Source: Aquimarina sp. AU58
Lineage (GTDB): Bacteria; Bacteroidota; Bacteroidia; Flavobacteriales; Flavobacteriaceae
DNA length: 64,000 nucleotides
Direction: 5' to 3'
Assembly (NCBI RefSeq): GCF_900312745.1
Contig: NZ_OMPD01000008.1
Coordinates: 186,001 to 250,000, forward strand
Positions 43,635 to 50,985 of this stretch are shown piece after piece. A model generated the notes under the pieces. The model was not told the origin of the DNA, ran no database searches, and saw nothing but the letters and a program-made list of their open reading frames with translations. Each line of letters begins with the position of its first letter. The stretch's first letter is position 1. Position numbers and translations under genes: made by a program.

Positions 43635-44729
43635 ATGCAAATAAAAGAGGTTATACAGCATCTTGAAACTTTAGCTCCAATCGCATATGCAGAGGATTTT
43701 GATAATGTTGGTTTATTGGTTGGTAGCCGTGAAACCGTAGTAACGGGGGTTCTGGTAACCCTGGATACTCTCGAAAACATAGTAGATGAAGCAATAGAAA
43801 ACAACTGTAATCTCATTATAAGTTTTCACCCCATCGTATTTAAGGGACTCAAAAAATTTAATGGCAGTAACTATGTAGAGCGAGTAGTAATGAAAGCTAT
43901 TAAAAATGATATTGCCATTTTTGCTATTCATACAGCTCTAGACAATGCAATACACGGGGTAAATAATATGATATGCGAGCAGTTAGGACTTCTGAATCGC
44001 AAAATTCTTATCCCGCAAAGCGGAAATATAAAGAAATTAGTCACCTTCGCTCCTACTGCTGAAGCTGAAGTATTACGCAACAAACTATTCGAAGCCGGAG
44101 CAGGAAGCATTGGTAATTACGACAATTGTAGTTTTTCTTCTGAAGGAACAGGAACATTTAGAGCCTCTGATACTGCAAACCCATCAATTGGTGAAATCGG
44201 AAAAACACATCACGAAAAAGAAACTCAGATTCAAGTTACATACCCCAAACATTGTGAAGGTAAAGTCCTTAAAACTCTTTTTGAGAATCATTCTTATGAA
44301 GAAGTAGCCTATGAAATTACCACTCTTGAAAATAAAAATCAAAATATTGGGATGGGTATGATTGGGGAGCTGTCAAACCCGGTAGAAGAGCTTGATTTTT
44401 TAAAACACATCAAAAATATTTTCAAAACTGGATGTGTACGACACTCGGCATTACTAAACAAACCTATCAAAAAAGTAGCTGTTCTTGGTGGTAGCGGTAG
44501 TTTCGCTATTGCTAATGCACATCGAGCAGGTGCAGATATTTTTATCACTTCAGACCTAAAATATCATCAATTTTATGAAGCCGAAGGAAGGTTAATATTA
44601 GCCGATATTGGTCACTATGAGAGCGAACAATACACAAAAAACCTAATTGTTAGTTATCTTAGAAAAAAAATCAGTAATTTTGCAATCATTTTATCGGATA
44701 AAAACACCAATCCTATTCAATACATATAA
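43635..44729 (+). CDS. Nif3-like dinuclear metal center protein
   Basis: From the ATG at 43635 this is 364 residues of the NIF3/YbgI family (GTP cyclohydrolase I type 2-like), with LIISFHPIVFKGLK near the start and AIHTALDNAIHGVNN holding the metal-site His residues, and DLKYHQFYEAEGRLILADIGHYESEQ near the end. The Bacteroidetes version carries a middle domain (about 130-240) with HxxxxT-type beta strands. The family's cellular role is unsettled. An upstream in-frame start at 43587 has no support. The coiled-coil gene follows three bases later. Confidence 0.88.
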   Translation: MQIKEVIQHLETLAPIAYAEDFDNVGLLVGSRETVVTGVLVTLDTLENIVDEAIENNCNLIISFHPIVFKGLKKFNGSNYVERVVMKAIKNDIAIFAIHTALDNAIHGVNNMICEQLGLLNRKILIPQSGNIKKLVTFAPTAEAEVLRNKLFEAGAGSIGNYDNCSFSSEGTGTFRASDTANPSIGEIGKTHHEKETQIQVTYPKHCEGKVLKTLFENHSYEEVAYEITTLENKNQNIGMGMIGELSNPVEELDFLKHIKNIFKTGCVRHSALLNKPIKKVAVLGGSGSFAIANAHRAGADIFITSDLKYHQFYEAEGRLILADIGHYESEQYTKNLIVSYLRKKISNFAIILSDKNTNPIQYI

Positions 44730-44732
44730 AAT

Positions 44733-45509
44733 ATGGCAAAGAAAGAAGTTACTGTTGAGCAAAAATTAAGAGCACTATATGACTTGCAATTAATAGACTC
44801 TAGAGTTGATGAGATCAGAAACGTACGCGGAGAATTACCTTTAGAGGTTGAAGATCTTGAAGATGAAGTAGCCGGATTAAACAAAAGATTAGAAAAGCTA
44901 AACAATGATCTTGAAACTATCGCCGAAGGTATTAGTAACAAGAAAAACCTAATTGAAGAAGCTAAAGCACTAATCAAAAAATACGGAGAGCAACAAAAAA
45001 ATGTTCGTAATAATCGCGAATACAATTCACTTAGTAAAGAAGTTGAATTTCAGGAATTAGAAATTCAATTAGCAGAAAAACATATCAAGGAACACAAAGC
45101 TCAGATTATTCAAAAAAATGAGATCATCGATCAGACCAAAACAAAACTTGGAGAGCGTAACTCTCACCTTTCTCACAAAAAAGGAGAACTTGATGCTATT
45201 TTAGCTGAAACTGAAAAAGAAGAGCAAGCTTTAATTTCTAAGTCTGAAGATTACCAAAAAGAGATCGAAGAACGTTTAATCAATGCTTACAAAAGAATAC
45301 GTAGCAATGTAAAAAACGGGCTTGCTGTTGTACCAATTGAACGTGGCGCTTCTGGAGGGTCATTCTTTACCATTCCGCCGCAAGTACAGATGGAAATTGC
45401 TTCTCGCAAGAAAATCATCACAGATGAACACAGTGGTCGAATTTTAGTCGACCAAGAACTTGCAAAAGAAGAAAAAGAAAAAATGAATGCACTTTTTGCA
45501 AAACTATAA
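44733..45509 (+). CDS. Coiled-coil protein of the C4 zinc-ribbon family, Cys lost
   Basis: A 258-residue protein whose residues about 30-185 are a long coiled coil (rich in EKLNNDLETI and KKGELDAIL patterns), as in the zf-RING_7 / YbfB-like C4 zinc-ribbon family found next to Nif3. The C-terminal part keeps the order VPIERGASGGSFFTIPPQVQ and TDEHSGRILVDQEL. In family members these read ERG-AC-x-x-CF and C-x-x-C-GRILV. All four cysteines are replaced (Ser, Ser, Asp, Ser), so zinc binding is lost while the scaffold stays. Translated three bases after Nif3, so surely one operon. Confidence 0.85.
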   Translation: MAKKEVTVEQKLRALYDLQLIDSRVDEIRNVRGELPLEVEDLEDEVAGLNKRLEKLNNDLETIAEGISNKKNLIEEAKALIKKYGEQQKNVRNNREYNSLSKEVEFQELEIQLAEKHIKEHKAQIIQKNEIIDQTKTKLGERNSHLSHKKGELDAILAETEKEEQALISKSEDYQKEIEERLINAYKRIRSNVKNGLAVVPIERGASGGSFFTIPPQVQMEIASRKKIITDEHSGRILVDQELAKEEKEKMNALFAKL

Positions 45510-45532
45510 TAAATAATAGTTAAACAACATAT

Positions 45533-45558
45533 AGCCTCAGTTTTACTGAGGCTTTTTT
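45533..45558 (+). terminator. Terminator after the coiled-coil gene
   Basis: GCCTCAG (45534-45540) pairs with CTGAGGC (45546-45552) and TTTTTT follows. It lies just before the glycosyltransferase ATG at 45572. Confidence 0.85.
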
Positions 45559-45571
45559 GATTGCACAAACA

Positions 45572-46810
45572 ATGAATCACATCCTCATCATAGGCTTTGT
45601 TTGGCCAGAACCCAATTCTTCGGCAGCAGGAAGCAGAATGATGCAGCTTATAGCACTATTCGAGGCTCAAAACTGGGGGATCACCTTTGCCAGCCCTGCA
45701 GTAGAAACAGAGCACATGGTAGATCTCGAAAACACAAATATCACTAAAGCAACAATAGAGCTTAACAATTCTAGTTTTGATGATTTTATCAAAAAACTAC
45801 AACCAGACATAGTGATGTTTGATCGATTTATGACTGAAGAACAGTTCGGATGGAGAGTCACAAAATATTGCCCTAATGCTTTAAAAATATTAAACACAGA
45901 AGACCTACATAGTCTTAGAAAAACCCGGCAAGAATCATTTAAAAGCAATACAACTTTTAACAATGACGCTCTTTTATGTGGCGACATTACAAAACGAGAG
46001 ATTTCAAGTATATATCGATGCGACCTATCCCTAATTATTTCTGATTTTGAAATAAAACTTCTTAAGGAGATCTTTAAAATAAATGAAGACTTATTATTCT
46101 ATTTACCTTTTCTACTTGACCCCATTACTGCAGAGATAAAAAAAACATGGCCAGAGTACAAAAACAGAAAACACTTTGTTACTATAGGAAATTTTCGCCA
46201 TGAACCAAATTGGAATAGCGTGTTATACCTTAAAGAAGTCATTTGGCCATTAATCAGAAAAGAGCTTCCAGAAACAGAATTGCACATCTACGGATCATAC
46301 CCCCCTCCTAAAGCAACACAGCTACACAATCCAGAAGAAGGATTTTATATTAAAGGATGGGCAAAAAGTGCAACAGAAATAATGTCGAAAGCTCGTGTTT
46401 GCCTTGCCCCTTTACGATTTGGAGCGGGAATTAAAGGAAAACTCACAGAGGCCATGCTTTGTGGCACACCAAGCGTAACCACCTCTATCGGAGCGGAAGG
46501 AATGCTCGATGAAGAAGCCGATTGGAACGGTTTTGTTATCGATGACCCTTCAAAATTTGCCAAAGCAGCCATAAGATTATATAATAACGAAAGCCTCTGG
46601 CAACAATCACAACAAAACGGAATAGAGATTATAAATACACGATTTCAAAAAGAAAAGTTCTGCATCCCATTTCTCGATCGGGTTTCTAAACTTCAAAAAA
46701 ACCTTAATAAACATCGTACCAAAAACTTTATCGGTAGCATACTACAGCATCATACGCTACGAAGCACCGAATTCATGTCTAGATGGATAGAAGAAAAAAA
46801 CAAAGCCTAG
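45572..46810 (+). CDS. Glycosyltransferase (GT4-like)
   Basis: From the ATG at 45572 this is 412 residues with a two-domain GT-B pattern. The first domain opens HILIIGFVWPEPNSSAAGSRM and the second holds GNFRHEPNWNSVLYLKE, GSYPP, GWAKSATEIMSKARVCLAPLRFGAGIKGKLTEAM and GTPSVTTSIGAEGM, the usual nucleotide-sugar site. The acceptor is unknown; surface polysaccharide or glycoprotein are possible. The family assignment is from the C-terminal pattern. Starts 14 bases past a terminator. Confidence 0.85.
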   Translation: MNHILIIGFVWPEPNSSAAGSRMMQLIALFEAQNWGITFASPAVETEHMVDLENTNITKATIELNNSSFDDFIKKLQPDIVMFDRFMTEEQFGWRVTKYCPNALKILNTEDLHSLRKTRQESFKSNTTFNNDALLCGDITKREISSIYRCDLSLIISDFEIKLLKEIFKINEDLLFYLPFLLDPITAEIKKTWPEYKNRKHFVTIGNFRHEPNWNSVLYLKEVIWPLIRKELPETELHIYGSYPPPKATQLHNPEEGFYIKGWAKSATEIMSKARVCLAPLRFGAGIKGKLTEAMLCGTPSVTTSIGAEGMLDEEADWNGFVIDDPSKFAKAAIRLYNNESLWQQSQQNGIEIINTRFQKEKFCIPFLDRVSKLQKNLNKHRTKNFIGSILQHHTLRSTEFMSRWIEEKNKA

Positions 46811-46879
46811 TGAGCTCGCATTACAAAATAACTTCACTTACATAACCCACTGCAAATCAATTGATAAAATTTAAAAATA

Positions 46880-46891
46880 GGGGAAATCCCC
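46880..46891 (+). promoter_or_regulatory. G/C-rich inverted repeat, site C of a three-site family
   Basis: GGGGA-AA-TCCCC is a perfect inverted repeat (in the run TAGGGGAAATCCCCC). It lies 153 bp upstream of the lipoprotein gene at 47045. See the sites at 1501-1514 and 14824-14835. Confidence 0.5.
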
Positions 46892-47044
46892 CTTTTATTA
46901 GAATAAAAATATCTCTAATTTTACTTTACCAACAAAATTAATTTTAGGAGGAATCAGAAAATCCTTTAATAGAGTACGAACAACTAGTACTGGTTTCTAT
47001 TACTATATAGATTCGATCGAAACTAGTACAAATCTTAAAACCTT

Positions 47045-47524
47045 ATGAAAAAATTCACACTAACCATCTTGACGAGTTTTATGTTACTACTATTCTCCTC
47101 TTGTGAAAAAGAAGTTAGCACTACAATCGAAACTCAGGAAGCAATTACCCAGGAAGATATCACCGGAATCAAGAGATCCGAAATACCTGATGATATTAAA
47201 CTCGATTATCACGAAAAATATGGTGTTATACGAGCAGATGAATACCCTATGGAGCGTAGAGGTACAGAAATTAGCTTAGAAACATTTTTAGAAAAAGCTA
47301 ATCTCAAAAAAGATGATTTTGCTGATTACAGAATCACCGAAAGACAATTTTCTGGAATTGGACTAGCCGAACATCGAATAAACGGAGAAGTAATTCAGGT
47401 ACATCACGAATATAAAAACGAACCTGTAACTATTTTTGAAGGAGTTACACATGAAGGCAGAAGAGTAACAATAATCATCATTATTGTCTGTTCTAATGGG
47501 CTTGTTATTGTAATTATTCTCTAA
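47045..47524 (+). CDS. Small lipoprotein with C-terminal hydrophobic tail
   Basis: A 159-residue protein with a signal peptide and lipobox (FSSC-EKEV, Cys20). The middle is acidic and charged (LDYHEKYGVIRADEYP, FADYRITERQFSGIGLAEHRING). The last 20 residues (VTIIIIIVCSNGLVIVIIL) are strongly hydrophobic, unusual for a lipoprotein because the chain could be held at both ends. I do not recognise the family. It has inverted-repeat site C 153 bp upstream and a terminator downstream, so it stands alone. Confidence 0.7.
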   Translation: MKKFTLTILTSFMLLLFSSCEKEVSTTIETQEAITQEDITGIKRSEIPDDIKLDYHEKYGVIRADEYPMERRGTEISLETFLEKANLKKDDFADYRITERQFSGIGLAEHRINGEVIQVHHEYKNEPVTIFEGVTHEGRRVTIIIIIVCSNGLVIVIIL

Positions 47525-47552
47525 ACTTCTAAAAACAATAATTCTAAAATAA

Positions 47553-47592
47553 AAAATCAGGAGTTATACCATGACGTATCACTCCTGATTTT
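47553..47592. terminator. Terminator between the lipoprotein gene and rpsT
   Basis: AAAATCAGGAGT (47553-47564) pairs with ACTCCTGATTTT (47581-47592), with inner pairing that extends the stem. It lies between convergent genes. Confidence 0.8.
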
Positions 47593-47617
47593 AATATTAT
47601 AATAAAAGTACTGCTAC

Positions 47618-47866
47618 TTAAAGTGCAGCTACGTGTTTTGCTAATTGTGATTTCAAGTTAGCAGCTTTATTCTTATGAATAACATTATTCTTAGCTAACT
47701 TATCAAGCATAGAAACAACTGTAGGAAACAAAGTCTCTGCTTCTTTCTTATCAGACTCACGTAATTTTTTTATAGCATTACGTGTAGTTTTATGCTGATA
47801 CCTGTTTCTAAGACGTTTTGCCTCGTTACTTCTGATTCTTTTTAATGCTGACTTATGATTTGCCAT
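47618..47866 (-). CDS. rpsT: 30S ribosomal protein S20
   Basis: An 82-residue, strongly basic helical protein with the S20 start [21 protein letters not shown] and the [10 protein letters not shown] segment. It binds 16S rRNA in the small subunit. It lies 35 bases downstream of a tRNA-Glu gene on the same strand, so the tRNA and rpsT may share a transcript. Confidence 0.97.
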   Translation of the reverse strand: MANHKSALKRIRSNEAKRLRNRYQHKTTRNAIKKLRESDKKEAETLFPTVVSMLDKLAKNNVIHKNKAANLKSQLAKHVAAL

Positions 47867-47901
47867 CTCTCTTCTATTAAATTTCTTACTATAAAATTTG
47901 T

Positions 47902-47973
47902 AGCCCGTAGGGGAATCGAACCCCTCTTACCAGGATGAAAACCTGGCGTCCTAGCCGATAGACGAACGGGCCA
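47902..47973 (-). tRNA. tRNA-Glu (UUC), copy 2
   Basis: A 72-base cloverleaf on the minus strand: acceptor GGCCCGT/ACGGGCT, anticodon stem CCAGG/CCTGG with loop TTTTCAT (anticodon TTC), and GTTCGATTC T loop. CCA is not encoded. It is identical to the copy at 48040-48111. A promoter (TTG-N19/20-TAAATTTG) lies in the 66-base spacer. Confidence 0.97.
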
Positions 47974-47994
47974 TTTTCCCTTTTCAAGGATTGC

Positions 47995-48024
47995 AAATTT
48001 ATAGCTTTCACTTTAAATTTGCAA
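47995..48024 (-). promoter_or_regulatory. Promoter of the second tRNA-Glu gene
   Basis: On the minus strand TTG near 48024-48022, 19 to 20 bases, then TAAATTTG near 48002-47995 fit the Bacteroidetes consensus. It would make copy 2 transcribable on its own. Confidence 0.7.
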
Positions 48025-48039
48025 TTAATTTCATTATTG

Positions 48040-48111
48040 TAGCCCGTAGGGGAATCGAACCCCTCTTACCAGGATGAAAACCTGGCGTCCTAGCCGATAG
48101 ACGAACGGGCC
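48040..48111 (-). tRNA. tRNA-Glu (UUC), copy 1
   Basis: The same 72-base sequence as at 47902-47973, with anticodon TTC. It is preceded by a promoter at 48132-48161. The two copies are 66 bases apart and read in the same direction. Confidence 0.97.
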
Positions 48112-48131
48112 ATGTTGTCTAATTGCGGATG

Positions 48132-48161
48132 CAAAAATACAACTATTTTTTAATGCTGCAA
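48132..48161 (-). promoter_or_regulatory. Promoter of the tRNA-Glu genes
   Basis: On the minus strand TTG (48161-48159), 19 bases, then TATTTTTG (48139-48132). This is a textbook Bacteroidetes vegetative promoter and the start site would lie about 10-15 bases before the tRNA. Confidence 0.8.
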
Positions 48162-48188
48162 GTGTTATTTTATTTTTTTCTAAAACCC

Positions 48189-49667
48189 TTAATAAGCCTT
48201 AGCAAATAACACTCTCATTTTTGATGGATTATCACTATAAACACAGCTCCCCTCCTCTTCTTTTGCGTCAAAAGGAATACATCGTATTGTAGCTTTAGTA
48301 AGCTCCTTTATCTTTTGCTCTGTCTCTGCAGAACCATCCCAATGTGCCGAAATAAACCCTCCTTTATTCTCTAAAACATCTTTAAACTCATCAAAAGAAT
48401 TTACTTCTGTGATATGTTCATCCCTATATTGAGTTGCTTTTTGATGCAAACTTTCCTGAATCTCTACAAGTAATGACTCTATTGTTACAACAACCTCATC
48501 TTTAGCAACAAATTGTTTTGTTAGTGTATCACGGCGAGCAAGTTCTACAGTTCCTTTTTCTAAATCCTTAGGTCCAATTGCAATTCTAAGAGGAACTCCC
48601 TGTAGTTCATACTGAGCAAATTTAGCTCCAGGCCTATGTGTATCTCTATTATCAAATTTAACAGAAATTCCTTTAGATCTTAAATCAGCAACCAACTCAT
48701 TAGCAACTTTAGAAATTTGATTTAATTGCTCTTCTCCTTTATATATAGGAACAATTACTACTTGAACAGGAGCCAAATTAGGTGGTAGTACCAAACCATT
48801 ATCATCGCTATGAGTCATAATTAAAGCACCCATCAAACGAGTCGAAACTCCCCATGAAGTAGCCCATACGTAGTCTAATTTACCTTCTTTTGACGTAAAT
48901 TTTACATCAAATGCTTTTGCAAAATTCTGCCCCAGGAAATGCGAAGTACCAGCCTGCAAAGCTTTTCCATCTTGCATTAGCGCTTCAATACAATATGTAT
49001 CTTCTGCTCCAGCAAAACGCTCACTCTCTGTTTTTCTTCCTCTTATTACAGGAATAGCCATAAATTGCTCTGCAAAATCCGCATATACATTATTCATTTG
49101 CTCTGTCTCAGCAATTGCTTCTTGTCTTGTAGCATGGGCCGTATGCCCTTCTTGCCATAAAAACTCTGCAGTTCGAAGAAATAGCCTGGTACGCATTTCC
49201 CATCGCACTACATTAGCCCATTGATTTACTAACAAAGGTAAATCTCTATATGATTGTATCCATCCTTTATATGTATTCCAAATAATAGCTTCAGAAGTTG
49301 GGCGTACAATCAACTCTTCTTCTAACTTAGCTTTAGGATCCACAATTAGTTTAGAACTATCTTCTGGGTCAGTTTTTAATCTATAATGAGTAACTACTGC
49401 ACACTCTTTTGCAAATCCTTCGGCATTTTTTTCTTCTGCTTCGAATAAACTTTTAGGCACAAATAATGGAAAATACGCGTTTTGATGCCCTGTTTCTTTA
49501 AATTTTTTATCTAATTCTGCCTGCATTTTTTCCCAAATAGCATATCCATATGGTTTGATCACCATACATCCTCTTACTGCCGAATTCTCGGCTAGATCGG
49601 CCTTAACGACCAATTCGTTATACCATTTTGAATAATCTTCGCTACGCTTTGTTAAATTCTTACTCAT
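48189..49667 (-). CDS. proS: Proline--tRNA ligase, archaeal/eukaryotic type
   Basis: A class II synthetase of 492 residues charging tRNA-Pro. The type 3 (archaeal/eukaryotic) form is shown by the start [19 protein letters not shown], the motif 2 region [16 protein letters not shown]...[24 protein letters not shown] and the lack of the bacterial INS editing insert. The C-terminal zinc-like domain ends [18 protein letters not shown]. This type is usual in Bacteroidetes. Divergent from the RS-rich protein gene, with paired promoters between. Confidence 0.96.
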   Translation of the reverse strand: MSKNLTKRSEDYSKWYNELVVKADLAENSAVRGCMVIKPYGYAIWEKMQAELDKKFKETGHQNAYFPLFVPKSLFEAEEKNAEGFAKECAVVTHYRLKTDPEDSSKLIVDPKAKLEEELIVRPTSEAIIWNTYKGWIQSYRDLPLLVNQWANVVRWEMRTRLFLRTAEFLWQEGHTAHATRQEAIAETEQMNNVYADFAEQFMAIPVIRGRKTESERFAGAEDTYCIEALMQDGKALQAGTSHFLGQNFAKAFDVKFTSKEGKLDYVWATSWGVSTRLMGALIMTHSDDNGLVLPPNLAPVQVVIVPIYKGEEQLNQISKVANELVADLRSKGISVKFDNRDTHRPGAKFAQYELQGVPLRIAIGPKDLEKGTVELARRDTLTKQFVAKDEVVVTIESLLVEIQESLHQKATQYRDEHITEVNSFDEFKDVLENKGGFISAHWDGSAETEQKIKELTKATIRCIPFDAKEEEGSCVYSDNPSKMRVLFAKAY

Positions 49668-49708
49668 AAACTCCTATTTGGCACAAATGTTGTGGCTCTG
49701 TTAAATAT

Positions 49709-49739
49709 AATTTAGTTAGCGCAAAACTAACTAAATTTG
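49709..49739. promoter_or_regulatory. Divergent promoters in an 11-bp inverted repeat
   Basis: AATTTAGTTAG (49709-49719) and its exact complement CTAACTAAATT (49727-49737) flank seven bases. The minus-strand -7 TAGTTTTG (49729-49722) serves proS with TTG 17 or 20 bases upstream. The plus-strand -7 TAAATTTG (49732-49739) serves the gene at 49767. The repeat and both -7 elements overlap, so one protein could control both genes. Confidence 0.6.
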
Positions 49740-49766
49740 TAATGTTCAACAATAAAATAAGAAGAT

Positions 49767-50891
49767 ATGCGACTTAAAAATTATTTTCAGAAAAGTGGAG
49801 CTTTAGGTTTTTTACTATTGGCTGCCATCCTTATGTTGACATCTTGTGGCTCATATGAATATACTCCTTACAGAGATGGTATTTATAGTGACGCAGGAAG
49901 CCAAAAAAACATTGAGACCCAACCTAATAATACAGATAAAAAATCTAATTATTATTCTAGTTATTTTTCTGAAAAATCTGCACAAATCGATACTGCAATT
50001 GAGGAAGATGCAATTTTTACCGATATTGATTCTTATTCTAGCGAAGGTTATGATGCTGCAGATACCACTGCTACTGCATTAAATTATGAAGTTGGACAAC
50101 CAGCATGGGGCAGCAATCCTACAGAAATCAGCGTTAATCTTTACAATACCGGTTGGAATAACTGGGGCTCTGGATGGGGATGGAATAATGGATGGAATGG
50201 ATGGAATGGATGGTACGGCAATGGATGGGGATGGAACGCCGGATGGGGATGGAATAGTCCTGGATGGGGATTTGGCTGGGGTAACCCTTACTGGTATGGT
50301 GGTTATTACTGTCCTCCTTACTATTATGGAGGTTATGCCGGATATTACAGAGGATATTACCGCCCTTATTACAATAGATATCCATACTATGGAAGATCTC
50401 GTTATAGAGCATACAACAGGAGTGCAAGAAACTCGTATGCTTATTCTACCAGAAGTCGCAGAGCATATAATAATTCAAAATACAACACAAGGTCACGAAG
50501 ATCTTCAACTTACAGCAGCAGAAGCAGACAAGGATACAGCAATAGAAGAGTTGATGCCGCAAGAAGAACACGATCTTCAACAGACAACTATTATAACAGA
50601 TCCAGATCTTCAAATAATACATATTCTCGTTCACGATCCTCTTCGGTAGGCAGAAGTAATTCAACAAGATACACTAGACCAGCGACAACGACAAGATCCA
50701 GAAGTAATTCTTCAACCAGAAGTAGAGGATACACTCCTCCGTCGAATAATTCTTCAAGAAGCAGAAGTTCTGGGTATTCAAGAAGTAGTGCGCCTCGTAG
50801 TAGTGGGTATTCACGATCAGGAAGCAGCAGCAGATCCAGAAGTAGCGGAAGTCGTAGTGGCAGCAGATCCAGAAGTCGCGGAAGAAATTAA
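49767..50891 (+). CDS. Lipoprotein with Trp/Gly repeats and an Arg-Ser rich tail
   Basis: A 374-residue lipoprotein: signal peptide and lipobox LTSC-GSYE (Cys27). The middle is low complexity. Residues about 130-175 are Trp, Gly and Asn repeats (GWNNGWNGWNG) and about 175-215 are Tyr- and Gly-rich. From about 215 to the end it is Arg-Ser and Tyr-rich (RSRSSGSRSGSRSRSR). The tail resembles the RS domains of eukaryotic splicing proteins, but in a bacterial envelope protein its role is unknown. It could bind polyanions such as LPS or nucleic acid, or be a structural matrix protein. No named family is recognised. Confidence 0.75.
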   Translation: MRLKNYFQKSGALGFLLLAAILMLTSCGSYEYTPYRDGIYSDAGSQKNIETQPNNTDKKSNYYSSYFSEKSAQIDTAIEEDAIFTDIDSYSSEGYDAADTTATALNYEVGQPAWGSNPTEISVNLYNTGWNNWGSGWGWNNGWNGWNGWYGNGWGWNAGWGWNSPGWGFGWGNPYWYGGYYCPPYYYGGYAGYYRGYYRPYYNRYPYYGRSRYRAYNRSARNSYAYSTRSRRAYNNSKYNTRSRRSSTYSSRSRQGYSNRRVDAARRTRSSTDNYYNRSRSSNNTYSRSRSSSVGRSNSTRYTRPATTTRSRSNSSTRSRGYTPPSNNSSRSRSSGYSRSSAPRSSGYSRSGSSSRSRSSGSRSGSRSRSRGRN

Positions 50892-50985
50892 AAAACTTAA
50901 TTCAAACCATATAAACAATTGTTAGATAACTTTCCCGAATATCTTACTTATTTTTGAGGTATTCTGTAATTCAAAATTTAAAAAA

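Noticed and set aside
47902..48111. Repeated 72-base sequence as a CRISPR or direct repeat
   Set aside because: Both copies fold as complete tRNA-Glu with a TTC anticodon; there are only two and no spacer structure.
50086..50649. A 187-codon frame rich in Asp-Gly-Met in the RS-rich lipoprotein gene
   Set aside because: It is the other reading frame of the GGATGG repeat and has no signal peptide, no start context and no end that fits; the lipoprotein frame runs through with a clear lipobox.
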